Below, in pieces: positions 42,500 to 51,690 of a DNA stretch of 64,000 bases. Source of the stretch: Cryobacterium sp. Y29 (lineage in GTDB: Bacteria > Actinomycetota > Actinomycetes > Actinomycetales > Microbacteriaceae); assembly GCF_002929825.1 (NCBI RefSeq), contig NZ_PJJN01000036.1, forward strand, positions 186,001 to 250,000, read 5' to 3'. Made by a program: the position numbers and the translations under genes. The notes under the pieces are model-generated. The model was given only the letters and a program-made list of their open reading frames with translations, did not search any database and had not been told where the DNA came from. Positions within the stretch are counted from its first letter, which is position 1, and each line of letters begins with the position of its first letter.

Positions 42500-42819
42500 T
42501 GTCTGTCTCCTTTGTGTCGTCGATGACACGTACTTGGCCGCAGCGGCGTGCGGTGAAGAATCGGTCGCCTTCACAAAAGTACGACGTGTTTGAGTCTTCA
42601 CGCACAACGGGCGGGTAACAAGAACCAAAAAGACAGAGCGGATGTGCATAATCGCAGATCATGACTCGGCGGGGTGTCCGTCCCGAATTTACTCAGGCGC
42701 TGCACGGCCAGTTCATCTGCGATTCCTAAGAATTCACTCACTGTTTACTCATCCGTACCTCACGCGCAGGCCGGACTCTGATCTCACGACCACGAGGGTC
42801 GACGCCCGGGAGGAATGCC
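42500..42819. promoter_or_regulatory. Divergent control region between the MHS permease and the glycosyltransferase cluster
   Basis: These 320 bases hold no gene. The right half contains three copies of the octamer TT[T/C]ACTCA: 42688-42695, 42733-42740 and 42744-42751. The last two are spaced one helical turn (11 bp) apart. They lie 70-130 bases before the first gene of the six-gene cluster and could be regulator sites. GGGAGGAAT precedes the ATG at 42820. Confidence 0.4.
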
Positions 42820-44007
42820 ATGGTCACCAGGATTGTTTTGTACTCGCACGATTCGATCGGGCTGGGACACGTACGGCGGAACCTCGCCATTGCGCACGCA
42901 CTGTCGATGTACCTTCCGTCCATCATCCACGAACCGGTGAGCGGACTTCTGGTCACCGGACAAAGTGCCGCAACGTCCTTCCCCACTCCCGCCGGTTGGG
43001 ACTGGTTGGTGCTGCCCGGCATCACCACCGGTGTTGACGGCTACCGCCCGCGTCATCTCACACTGGGAATCGACACCATGACGTCGATTCGTGCCAGCAT
43101 TCTGCGCGTCGCCCTGCGCGAGTTCGCCCCTGACCTGTTGATCGTTGATCGGCACGCACTCGGCGCTCGCCGAGAACTCGAAAGCGCCCTGGTGAGCCTG
43201 CGCGCAACCCGGCCCGAGTGCGCCATCGTGCTTGGTCTTCGTGAGGTGCTCGACCGTCCCGCTGTGGCCCTCGCCGAGTGGCGGGCTATCGGCGGCGCCA
43301 CCGCCATCCGGCGGTTGTTCGATGCGCTCTGGGTGTACGGCGACCCGCGCGTGCACAACGCCTTCGAGACCGGGGAAATCCCGTCCTCGCTACTCAACCT
43401 CGCGGTACATACCGGCTACCTCGCCAACGGACGGCCGATCGGGCACGTAACGAGTGACAGCGAGCCCTTCATCCTCACCACCGTTGGCGGCGGTTCCGAC
43501 GGTCATCGTCTCGCCTCGGCTGCAGCCCGTGCGATCGCGCCACCCGGGTACCGACATTTGGTCGTGACGGGCCCACAGATGCCCGACGCCCATCATGCCG
43601 AGATCACGTCCGTGGCACGCGAGGGCACGAGCATCCTGCGCTCGGTTCCAGATGCCCTCGCCTTGCTCCGCCGGGCTGCCGCCGTCGTGTGTATGGGCGG
43701 GTACAACTCGATCAGCGAAGTGATGACGACCGCTGCGCCCACCTTGGTCGTACCGCGCGAGGCCCGCCGGCAGGAGCAGACGATTCGCGCCGCAGCACTG
43801 GCCCGCCGCGGACTCGTCGAGACCGTGACGGCAGACACCGCGACTCCGGCCTTCCTATCGGCCTGGTTCGCAGCGAACGTCGGCCGGGTCGTTCCGCGAA
43901 GCACAGTGAACCTCGACGGCCTGGAGACAGTCGCCGTACTCGCGGCAGCACTACTCAATTCCAAACAGCGGGTTCGCGAACCCGCGGAGGTGCAACATGC
44001 TGTCTGA
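42820..44007 (+). CDS. Predicted glycosyltransferase, GT28-like (COG4671 type)
   Basis: The 395-residue protein has a GT-B fold. The N-terminal half opens with VLYSHDSIGLGHVRRNLAIAHAL. The C-terminal half has ILTTVGGGSDGHRL and then LLRRAAAVVCMGGYNSISEVMTTAAPTLVVPREARRQEQTIRA, the MurG/GT28-type nucleotide-sugar site. It also resembles UDP-GlcNAc epimerase-like proteins, so activity is not certain. The coding start overlaps nothing upstream; its end overlaps the next gene by 11 bases. It is the first gene of a six-gene overlapping cluster. Confidence 0.8.
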   Translation: MVTRIVLYSHDSIGLGHVRRNLAIAHALSMYLPSIIHEPVSGLLVTGQSAATSFPTPAGWDWLVLPGITTGVDGYRPRHLTLGIDTMTSIRASILRVALREFAPDLLIVDRHALGARRELESALVSLRATRPECAIVLGLREVLDRPAVALAEWRAIGGATAIRRLFDALWVYGDPRVHNAFETGEIPSSLLNLAVHTGYLANGRPIGHVTSDSEPFILTTVGGGSDGHRLASAAARAIAPPGYRHLVVTGPQMPDAHHAEITSVAREGTSILRSVPDALALLRRAAAVVCMGGYNSISEVMTTAAPTLVVPREARRQEQTIRAAALARRGLVETVTADTATPAFLSAWFAANVGRVVPRSTVNLDGLETVAVLAAALLNSKQRVREPAEVQHAV

Positions 44008-45262
44008 CCATTCCCGATCCCCTCGGATCGGGTACGTGCTCAAAATGTACCCTCGGCTCTCGGAGACGTTCGTCGTGTCCGAGATCCTCGCCCGCGAGGC
44101 CGCCGGTGAGAATCTGGTCATCTTCTCCCTGCGTCCGCCGGTCGATTCTCGCTTTCATGCGGAACTGGCCCGCGTGGCCGCGCCGGTCGTCTATATCGAC
44201 CGGCCGTGGAAGACCTCCCTGCTCTGGGCGGAATTTCAGTCCACGGCCAAGACCGGCGTCGGATCGGCAATGTCCGCCTGTCTCGACGAGCTGCTGCTGG
44301 CCGATGTCGACGACGCGGTGCAGGCGGTCAGCCTGGCCCGCGCCGTCAGGGAATACGGCATCACCCATCTGCACGCCCACTTCGCCTCGGTCGCCACAAC
44401 GGTGGCCCGCCTGGCGTCGCTGCTCACGGGGGTGCCGTACTCATTCACGGCTCATGCCAAAGATCTCTTCCACGAGTCAGTGGACCCGGCGGACCTGGCT
44501 GTGAAACTGGCCGGGGCCCATCATGCCGTGACGGTGAGCGAGTACAACTTTGATTATCTGCGTCGCCGGTTCCCGGCCGAGACCTTACGACTGCACCGGG
44601 TTTACAACGGACTAGAACTCGCCCGTTTTCCATTCACCGAGCACCGACCACCCAGTGGCCCCCTCGCGGTGGTCACTGTCGGTCGCCTGGTCGAGAAAAA
44701 GGGCTTCAGCCTGCTGGTCGATGCGGCGCACGCACTGCACCATAGCGGTGTCGCGCTGACCGTGGACATCGTGGGCGGGGGCGAACTGACCGGGGCTTTG
44801 AGCGAACAGATCCATCGTCTCGGACTGTTCGGTATCGTGCGGCTGCACGGCCCGGTGTCGCAGACCGAGGTGGCCCTGCGGCTGGCCGCCGCTGACCTGT
44901 TCGTCGCGCCCTGCATCGTCGGCGGCGATGGGAACGCCGATGGGCTTCCCACCTCCATCCTCGAGGCGATGGCCCTCGGCGTTCCCTGCATTTCAACGGA
45001 TGTGACGGGTATCCCCGAGATCGTCCGCGCGGGCGAAACCGGAATCCTGTGCCGCTCCGGCAGTCTTGACGACCTGGTGGCTGCCATGCGCGGAGCCGCT
45101 GATCCCGCCGCGAACCTCGGTCGGCTCGCCCGGAACGCCCGCCGGGTGGTCGAGGAGTCGTTCGATTCTGCCCGCCAGGCCCGAGTACTGGGCGAGTTGT
45201 GTGCCCACACCGACTCCGATGCGAGCCGACCGGCGTCACTCGAACCGATGGCGGTGGCCTGA
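43997..45262 (+). CDS. Glycosyltransferase family 4 protein
   Basis: The 421-residue GT-B enzyme has the N-terminal acceptor domain YVLKMYPRLSETFVVSEI and HLHAHFASVATTVARLA, and the GT4 donor domain VGRLVEKKGFSLLVDAAHAL, then FVAPCIVGGDGNADGLPTSILEAMALGVP with the catalytic Glu pair. It uses a nucleotide-activated sugar and retains the anomeric configuration. Similar proteins act in exopolysaccharide or glycolipid synthesis. It overlaps the previous gene by 11 bases and the next by one. Confidence 0.88.
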   Translation: MLSDHSRSPRIGYVLKMYPRLSETFVVSEILAREAAGENLVIFSLRPPVDSRFHAELARVAAPVVYIDRPWKTSLLWAEFQSTAKTGVGSAMSACLDELLLADVDDAVQAVSLARAVREYGITHLHAHFASVATTVARLASLLTGVPYSFTAHAKDLFHESVDPADLAVKLAGAHHAVTVSEYNFDYLRRRFPAETLRLHRVYNGLELARFPFTEHRPPSGPLAVVTVGRLVEKKGFSLLVDAAHALHHSGVALTVDIVGGGELTGALSEQIHRLGLFGIVRLHGPVSQTEVALRLAAADLFVAPCIVGGDGNADGLPTSILEAMALGVPCISTDVTGIPEIVRAGETGILCRSGSLDDLVAAMRGAADPAANLGRLARNARRVVEESFDSARQARVLGELCAHTDSDASRPASLEPMAVA

Positions 45263-46497
45263 TGCGCGTCGCCTATCTGTGTGTCGACCCCGGTGTTCCC
45301 GTCTTCGGCACGAAGGGCTCCTCGGTGCACGTGCAGGAAGTGGTGCGCGCCTTCCGGGAACGCGATATGCCCGTGACCGTGTACTGCACCCGGCGTGGCA
45401 GCGACGTACCGGCTGACCTGCACGACCTCCCCGTCGTCGTGCGCACGGTAGCGGCCACCGAGTCACCAGCCGAACGGGAACGCGCCATCGCCAGCGCCGC
45501 GCAGAGCCTTGCCGACGCCGCGATCGAAGACGGATGCGACCTCGTCTACGAGCGCTACTCCTTGTTCAGCACAGCCTCGGCCGCCATCGCCCGCGCGACG
45601 GGGTCCCCCGTGATCCTCGAAGTCAACGCCCCGCTCATCGATGAACAGCGCACGCATCGTACCCTCGTCGACGAAGCCGGCGCCCGTGCCGACACCAGGC
45701 GGGTGGTGACGGCCGCAGCCGTTGTCGTGTGCGTCTCTGAGCCTGTCGCCGCCTGGATTCGACCCTTCACAACATCGCCTCGACGCATCACGGTCGTTGC
45801 GAATGGCGTGAACACCCGGCGTATCGTGCCCCCAGCACACTCGTCGGTGACGACCGGGTTCACCGTGGGCTTCATCGGCACCTTGAAACCGTGGCACGGC
45901 GTCGATGTACTGATCCGCGCCACCGCCCGGGCTGAATCTGCCGCACGCGCAAACTCCGGTCGGCTCGCCGCCGAACCACCCTGGCGCCTGCGCATCGTGG
46001 GCGATGGGCCAGAACGGGCGGCGCTGCGCCAGCTGGCTTCGAATTACCCACTCGACGTGGAGTTCACCGGGGCCGTGGCGCCGGAACGGGTGCCCGAGCT
46101 GCTGGCCGGCTTCGACGTGGCCGCCGCACCGTATCCGGCCGGCCAGGATCAGTACTTCTCCCCCCTCAAACTCTACGAGTACCTCTCCGCGGGACTCCCC
46201 GTGGTCGCTTCGGCGGTGGGCCAGATTCCCACCGTCATCGTCGACGACTGCACCGGGCTGCTCGTGCCGCCCGGCGATGAGGTAGCCCTCGCAAATGCAC
46301 TCGGCCGGGTGAGCGAAGATCGTGCCCTGCGAGTGCGGCTGGGCCGCGCCGCACGCGCACTCGCCGTCGAGCGGCATGACTGGTGGGCTGTAGTGGGCCG
46401 GATCCTCGACCACCTCAGCGCGGCTGACCAGGCGCAGCTGAGAGCCGCCGCCTCGTTCGCACCGCAACCCGCGCTGCTGATCGGTGGCCGACGATGA
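45262..46497 (+). CDS. Glycosyltransferase family 4 protein
   Basis: The 411-residue second GT4 of the cluster opens with AYLCVDPGVPVFGTKGSSVHVQEVVRAF. It has the donor domain FIGTLKPWHGVDVLIRATA and YPAGQDQYFSPLKLYEYLSAGLPVVASAVGQIPTVI; the catalytic Glu is in the KLYEY segment. It is clearly different from the preceding GT4, so it probably adds a different residue. The start TGATG overlaps the previous stop by one base; its own stop overlaps the ABC gene start by 4. Confidence 0.88.
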   Translation: MRVAYLCVDPGVPVFGTKGSSVHVQEVVRAFRERDMPVTVYCTRRGSDVPADLHDLPVVVRTVAATESPAERERAIASAAQSLADAAIEDGCDLVYERYSLFSTASAAIARATGSPVILEVNAPLIDEQRTHRTLVDEAGARADTRRVVTAAAVVVCVSEPVAAWIRPFTTSPRRITVVANGVNTRRIVPPAHSSVTTGFTVGFIGTLKPWHGVDVLIRATARAESAARANSGRLAAEPPWRLRIVGDGPERAALRQLASNYPLDVEFTGAVAPERVPELLAGFDVAAAPYPAGQDQYFSPLKLYEYLSAGLPVVASAVGQIPTVIVDDCTGLLVPPGDEVALANALGRVSEDRALRVRLGRAARALAVERHDWWAVVGRILDHLSAADQAQLRAAASFAPQPALLIGGRR

Positions 46498-48302
46498 CGC
46501 GCTCACGCGAGCCCAGTGCCCTGCGCCAAAGCCTGCGCATCGTCCGCCCCCATATCGGACGGCATTGGAAACTGGTCACCGGCGGCCTCATCGCGCTGCT
46601 GATCGAGGTCGCGCTGTGCGTTCTCGAACCGTGGCCGGTGAAATTCGTGATCGATTCGGTCACGGCCAGCCTCGGCGCCACCCTTCCGCCCGGCTCAACC
46701 ACGCCGCAGGCGACCATTGGGCTCCTGCTCGCCTGCGGAGCACTCGTGGTCGCACTGACGGCGGGGCGCGCGGCGAGCAGCTATCTGAGCACGGTGGCGT
46801 TTGCCCTCGTCGGGTCTCGCGTCGCGACCGACCTGCGTACGCGGGTGTTCACCCACGTTCAGGAACTCTCCCTGCGCTACCACGCCGCCGCCAGGTCCGG
46901 CGACACGGTGCAACGCCTGGTCGGAGACATCGGCCGGTTGCAGGAAGTCGCCGTCACGGCCGGACTTCCGCTTTTCGGCAACGTGCTGACATTCTTCGTC
47001 CTCGCGATCGTCATGGTTGTGTTGGATCCGCTCCTCGCCCTGGTCATTGTGGGCGCGGCCGTAGCGTACCTGTTGTCGTCGCGACGCAGTTCACGTGCCA
47101 TCACCTCCGCTTCCCGCACCACCAGGAAGGGCGAAGGATCACTCGCTAATACCGCGGCCGAAACGCTCGATGCTATCCGGGTGGTACAGGCATACGGTCT
47201 AGAGCACACCGTCTCCGGAGCCTTCCGCAGCGGCAATGAGACCGCGCTGCGCGAGGGGATCAAAAGTCGCCGGCTGGCTGCCGGGCTCGAACGCCGAACC
47301 GACATCATCGTCGGAGTCGCGACCGCGCTCGTGCTCGCCGGAGGCGGATGGCGCGTCATCGACGGGCAGATGACTCTGGGCGAACTGGTCATGTTCATGA
47401 TGTATCTCAAGATCGCCATGAAACCGCTGCGCGACCTGGCCAAGTACACCGGGCGCATCGCGCGGGCCACCGCCTCGGGCGAACGCATCGCCGAACTCCT
47501 CGACGAACCCATCGAGGTATTCGATTCGCCGACCGCTCGGCCACTCGACCACAGCATGGGCCGGTTGACGTTCCAGGACGTGCACGCCCCGGACGGCTAC
47601 GGCCGGCCGTTGTTCGCCGGCCTGTCGCTCGAGATTCCGGCCGGGCAGAACGTGTGCTTGCTCGGTCCGTCCGGCTCGGGCAAGTCCACCCTGGTCGGTC
47701 TGATCCTGCGCATGGTCGACCCGTCCTCCGGCAGCGTGCGCATTGACGGCACCGACGTGCGGGAGGTGACGCTGCGCAGCCTGCGCGGGCAGGTGTCGAT
47801 CCTGCTGCAGGACTCCGTGCTGTTCGCCACGACCGTGCGGGAGAACATCCGCTACGGTCGCCTGGACGCGACCGACGCCGAAGTCGAAGATGCGGCCCGA
47901 ATTGCGAATGCCGAGGAATTCATCACCGCCCTTCCGAGCGGCTTTGAGACGATACTCGGCGGTCGTGGCAACACCTTGTCAGGCGGCCAACGCCAGCGCA
48001 TCGCCATCGCTCGTGCAGTCCTGCGCGATGCCCCCATCGTCATCCTCGACGAGGCAACGACCGGTCTCGACCCCAGCGGTCGCAGCGTCGTCGAAGCCTC
48101 GATGGAAACCCTTACTCGGGGTCGAACGGTCATTACGATCACCCACGCTTCCCACGCCGTGCATCGCGCGGACCGGGTGCTGTGGCTCGAAGACGGTCGG
48201 ATCGTCGAAGACGGGTCCCCGGCAGAACTTCTCAAATCACCCGGCAGTCGGCTGTCAAACTGGCTGGCCGAGCAGGAGACGACCGTTCGGATCCGGTCAT
48301 GA
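46494..48302 (+). CDS. ABC exporter half-transporter (transmembrane plus ATPase domain)
   Basis: Residues 1-330 of this 602-residue protein form a six-helix type I exporter domain. Residues 350-602 are the ATPase: Walker A GPSGSGKS at 391, Q-loop LLQDSVLFATTVRENIRYG, signature LSGGQRQR, Walker B IVILDEATTGLD. It should act as a homodimer. Its place between two glycosyltransferase and two kinase-fold genes suggests that it flips or exports a glycosylated product, as MsbA-like proteins do; this is inference. Confidence 0.9.
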   Translation: MTRSREPSALRQSLRIVRPHIGRHWKLVTGGLIALLIEVALCVLEPWPVKFVIDSVTASLGATLPPGSTTPQATIGLLLACGALVVALTAGRAASSYLSTVAFALVGSRVATDLRTRVFTHVQELSLRYHAAARSGDTVQRLVGDIGRLQEVAVTAGLPLFGNVLTFFVLAIVMVVLDPLLALVIVGAAVAYLLSSRRSSRAITSASRTTRKGEGSLANTAAETLDAIRVVQAYGLEHTVSGAFRSGNETALREGIKSRRLAAGLERRTDIIVGVATALVLAGGGWRVIDGQMTLGELVMFMMYLKIAMKPLRDLAKYTGRIARATASGERIAELLDEPIEVFDSPTARPLDHSMGRLTFQDVHAPDGYGRPLFAGLSLEIPAGQNVCLLGPSGSGKSTLVGLILRMVDPSSGSVRIDGTDVREVTLRSLRGQVSILLQDSVLFATTVRENIRYGRLDATDAEVEDAARIANAEEFITALPSGFETILGGRGNTLSGGQRQRIAIARAVLRDAPIVILDEATTGLDPSGRSVVEASMETLTRGRTVITITHASHAVHRADRVLWLEDGRIVEDGSPAELLKSPGSRLSNWLAEQETTVRIRS

Positions 48303-49570
48303 CGATCGCGGCCGGCACCAGCCCGCTGCCAAATGACCGCGTCACAGCGAGGTCTCACGCCGCTGAGCAGGATCTGATCTCTCGGGATCCCCGCGTGGCG
48401 GCGCTCCGAGTGGTTTTCAACGACGACGAGGAGCTGTCCGCTGCACTCAATCGCCCGGCACACGTCACCCGCATCCGCTACAAGCCAGCATCGAGCGTGG
48501 TGATCACCTATTCCAGTGACCGTTTCGCCGCACCGCACGACCGGTGGGGTGACCACGGCTGGCTCGCCAGCTATGTCGACGACAGCAAGGTGAGCAAGAG
48601 TCTGGTGAAGGCGCGACGCGGCAACGCCGCTGCCGCACGAGTGGGGGGCATCCGGGGAACCGTGCACGGCGCGGCATCAGCTGACCGCAGGCTCACCGGC
48701 ACTCTCGCCCGGCTCGATCAGGCATGCCCTCAACTGACCGAAACAGCGACCCTGCTCCGGCACAACCCGCACCGGCGGTTGCTCCTGCGCACGTCGGGGG
48801 CGACCGATCTCGTCGTCAAGGTCACGCCGCGCACCCACCGCGCAAGTGCCGACCCGAAATTCCGTCAGGTTGAATTCCTTGATCACCTCACTTCCGAGGG
48901 GATCCCGGTCGTTCGGTTATGGCATCCCGGAGGCCTGCGTGATGTCGTCGCCGGTCAGTGGTGGGGTACCGGTGACCTCGCCGCCGTCCAAAGCACGGAT
49001 GCGGCGGGTGCGGCCGGGGAGGCGCTGGCAGCGCTGCATTCCCTCCGCCTGGCACCCGGCCAGTTTGCGATCGGCGCCCGCAACGCCGACCAGGCGCTGG
49101 CCGGCTCCGAATCCGAATCCGGGCGCGCTGCGGGCGCCATTGCGGTCGTCCTGCCCGAATTCGCCCAGCGCGCGCACCGACTGGCCCAGGCGATCAACGA
49201 TCGCCGTGCTGCATCGGACCGGCCCAGCGATCCAGTTCTCACCCACGGTGACTTCTCGCCCGATCAGGTGCTCGTCGGACCCGGCGGGATCCGCTTGATC
49301 GATTTTGATCGGGTCGGCTGGTCGGATCCGGAACGCGACCTCGGTTCGTTCGCCGCGGCCGCCATCATCCTCAGGAGCCCGGACCTCGCCGTGGCCCTGT
49401 TTGACGGCTACGTCGGGGCGGGCGGCGAACTGCACCCGGATGCGATCAACGACTGGCTGGCTCACGCGCTGCTCAGCCGCGCCATCGATCCGTTCCGGTA
49501 TCGGGCCCCAGACTGGGTCGGTGACGTCGAACGCATTCTCACCGCCGCCGAACAGGTGCTGGAACGATGA
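48299..49570 (+). CDS. Phosphotransferase-family (APH/choline kinase fold) protein, large form
   Basis: The C-terminal half of this 423-residue protein is an aminoglycoside phosphotransferase fold, with the catalytic loop HGDFSPDQVLV at residue 316 and the metal site LIDFDRVGWSDPERDLGSF. The first 180 residues contain a second, less obvious kinase-like N-lobe (HVTRIRYKPASSVVITY; then LLLRTSGATDLVVKVTP), as if lobes were duplicated. APH-fold enzymes phosphorylate sugars, amino sugars or choline. It overlaps both neighbours by 4 bases. The substrate may be the glycan made by the cluster. Confidence 0.78.
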   Translation: MTIAAGTSPLPNDRVTARSHAAEQDLISRDPRVAALRVVFNDDEELSAALNRPAHVTRIRYKPASSVVITYSSDRFAAPHDRWGDHGWLASYVDDSKVSKSLVKARRGNAAAARVGGIRGTVHGAASADRRLTGTLARLDQACPQLTETATLLRHNPHRRLLLRTSGATDLVVKVTPRTHRASADPKFRQVEFLDHLTSEGIPVVRLWHPGGLRDVVAGQWWGTGDLAAVQSTDAAGAAGEALAALHSLRLAPGQFAIGARNADQALAGSESESGRAAGAIAVVLPEFAQRAHRLAQAINDRRAASDRPSDPVLTHGDFSPDQVLVGPGGIRLIDFDRVGWSDPERDLGSFAAAAIILRSPDLAVALFDGYVGAGGELHPDAINDWLAHALLSRAIDPFRYRAPDWVGDVERILTAAEQVLER

Positions 49571-50598
49571 TGTTCTCACTGCCCCCCAGCGCCGACGACG
49601 ACGGAACCACCTGGCAGATTGAACGCGCCTGGCCTGATCGTCGCAGCGGAGCGACCTTCGAGGCGCGGGCCGGACACGACGGTCAGGTACGCGGTGGCCG
49701 TTGGACACCGTCAAGCGGAGCCGTCCTCGGCCGCTTCGGCCACGATGACCAGCTCCCAGACCTCGCCGCTACCGCCCGATCGGGTTGGATTGTGGTACAC
49801 CGCCCCGGCCGTCGCGCCGTCGTGCGTTCTGCAGATGGCTCGAATTACGCGAAGGTCTTTCGGCCCGGTCGCGCGGCCGCTGCAGTGGCGGGCATGCACA
49901 ACGTCGAGGGGCTGGCATCCGCTTTCCTCCGGCCGCGCATCGTGGCGGTGACGAGAGATGTCGTCACCTGCACCACTGTTCCCGGGCGCTCACTGCATGA
50001 TCTCGGAGCGGATCCGGCCGCTGGCCTCGAGTGGATTCGCGCCTGGTTTGCCTGGCGCAGCGCGTGGGTGGATTCGATCGGCTCCGCGCCGGCAGATCCG
50101 TCACTTCCCACACACGATGCGTTCGCCGAAGCGGCCATCGTACGGTCGTGGGCGGCGAAACTGACCAGTTTCAACCCGTCACCCGCGTCGCCTCGCCTCG
50201 TGCAGGTCGCAGATCGAGTTGCCGCCGGGCTGGTCGCTGGAACAGCCGACGCAGTGCGCCCAGCCCATCGAGACCTGCACGACAAGCAGATTCTGTGGGA
50301 TTCCTTGCACGGTAGCGGTCTGATCGACTTCGACACCGCGGCGAATGCGGAGCCCGCTCTCGACCTGGGCAACTTGCGCGCGCACCTGGCGCTTCGCGAG
50401 CGCCAGGGGCTTCTCAGCTCCGCGCGCCGCACGCACGCCGCGGGCTTGATCGATTCGGTCGCCGACGAGCTTCACGTCGCCCCCGAACGCGTCAACGCAT
50501 ACGAAGCTGCAGCGTGGTTTCGTCTGGGCTGCCTCTACGCCTTCCGACCCCGATGGGCAGCCCTCGCCGCGGTGCTGCGCGCCGAGATCTGCCGGTAG
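49567..50598 (+). CDS. Phosphotransferase-family (APH fold) protein, small form
   Basis: The catalytic loop of this 343-residue protein is HRDLHDKQILW at residue 234, with the metal motif GLIDFDTAANAEPALDLGNLRAHLAL. The N-lobe contains AVVRSADGSNYAKVFRPGRA, whose Lys should bind ATP. It is related to, but diverged from, the product of the preceding gene. It is the last member of the six-gene cluster. The HRDLHDKQ form differs from the HGDFSPDQ of the first kinase, so the two proteins may have different substrates, or one may be regulatory. Confidence 0.78.
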   Translation: MMFSLPPSADDDGTTWQIERAWPDRRSGATFEARAGHDGQVRGGRWTPSSGAVLGRFGHDDQLPDLAATARSGWIVVHRPGRRAVVRSADGSNYAKVFRPGRAAAAVAGMHNVEGLASAFLRPRIVAVTRDVVTCTTVPGRSLHDLGADPAAGLEWIRAWFAWRSAWVDSIGSAPADPSLPTHDAFAEAAIVRSWAAKLTSFNPSPASPRLVQVADRVAAGLVAGTADAVRPAHRDLHDKQILWDSLHGSGLIDFDTAANAEPALDLGNLRAHLALRERQGLLSSARRTHAAGLIDSVADELHVAPERVNAYEAAAWFRLGCLYAFRPRWAALAAVLRAEICR

Positions 50599-50622
50599 CC
50601 GGGAGCCTAGGCATAATGGCGT

Positions 50623-51567
50623 ATGACCTTTCCGCCGGCTGGCACCGCTCCCACTCCCGATGATCTCCTCATTTTTCTCGCGGTCGCACGCACCGGCCGA
50701 TTCACCACCGCGGCTGAGAGCCTGGGCCTGAACCACACCACGGTGTCCCGGCGTATCACCGCCCTCGAAAAGGCCCTCGACGGCCGTCTCCTGGCCCGCG
50801 CCGTGGGCGGCTGGGAGCTGACCGAGCTCGGAGAACGCGCACGCACCGCGGCTGAGGGGGTGGAAACTGCGGTCAGCCTACTGCGTGGTTCCGACGCCGA
50901 ACCCCAACAGATCTCCGGGGTGGTGCGCATGTCGGCGACGGACGGCTTCAGCGCCTATATCGCTGCCCCGGCCGTGGCCATACTGCAGCGCCGGCATCCG
51001 CTCCTGCGCGTCGAAATCGTCACCGTCACCCGGCGGGCCCTGCAGCACCGTTCGGGACTGGACATCGAAGTCGTCGTGGGTGAACCACAGGTGCACCGGG
51101 CGGAGTCGATTCTGCTCGGGTATTACAGCCTCGGAATGTACGCCTCGCGGCGCTACCTCAAGGCCCACGGCACACCGACCACCATTGCCGAGCTGACCGA
51201 GCATCCCCTCGTGTATTTCGTGGATTCCATGCTTCAGGTCGACGACCTCGATGCCCCCCGGCGGCTCGTGCCGCAGATGCGGGAGTCGCTCAGCTCCACC
51301 AACGTGTTCGTGCACGTCGAGGGAACCCGGGCCGGCGCCGGAATTGGATTTCTGCCCTGCTTCATGGCCGATCAGCATGCAGACCTGGTGCGCCTTCTTC
51401 CAGAAGATTTTCAGGAACGCCTGCCGTACTGGATGGTTTTGCGCACCGAGTCATTGCGGCTGCCGGCCGTCGCGGCGCTCGTCGCGGCGCTCCGCGCGCA
51501 AATGGAATCCTATGCGCCGGCGCTGCTCGGCCGTAACGTTATTGCAGGGACGGACATAGCCAACTAG
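50623..51567 (+). CDS. LysR-family transcriptional regulator
   Basis: The 314-residue protein has a winged helix (DDLLIFLAVARTGRFTTAAESLGLNHTTVSRRITALEKALDGRLL) followed by an effector domain with RVEIVTVTRRALQHRSGLDIEVVVGEP. CATAAT six bases before the ATG suggests a leaderless mRNA. It follows the six-gene cluster by 25 bases and may be read through from it, but has its own promoter signal. Target and ligand are unknown. Confidence 0.85.
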   Translation: MTFPPAGTAPTPDDLLIFLAVARTGRFTTAAESLGLNHTTVSRRITALEKALDGRLLARAVGGWELTELGERARTAAEGVETAVSLLRGSDAEPQQISGVVRMSATDGFSAYIAAPAVAILQRRHPLLRVEIVTVTRRALQHRSGLDIEVVVGEPQVHRAESILLGYYSLGMYASRRYLKAHGTPTTIAELTEHPLVYFVDSMLQVDDLDAPRRLVPQMRESLSSTNVFVHVEGTRAGAGIGFLPCFMADQHADLVRLLPEDFQERLPYWMVLRTESLRLPAVAALVAALRAQMESYAPALLGRNVIAGTDIAN

Positions 51568-51608
51568 ACCCAGCCGCGCAGCTGGACAACTACACTAGGA
51601 AGGCGCCA

Positions 51609-51690
51609 GCGGGAGTGGTGGAATTGGCAGACACGCAGGATTTAGGATCCTGTGCTTTCGAGCGTGGGGGTTCAAGTCCCCTCTCCCGCA
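51609..51690 (+). tRNA. tRNA-Leu (anticodon TAG)
   Basis: This 82-nt class II tRNA has acceptor GCGGGAG pairing with CTCCCGC, a D-arm GGTGGAATTGGCAGACACGC, anticodon stem CAGGA/TCCTG with loop TTTAGGA (anticodon TAG), a long variable arm TGCTTTCGAGCG, and T-arm GGGGG-TTCAAGT-CCCCT. The discriminator is A and CCA is not encoded. It reads CUA leucine codons. Confidence 0.97.
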
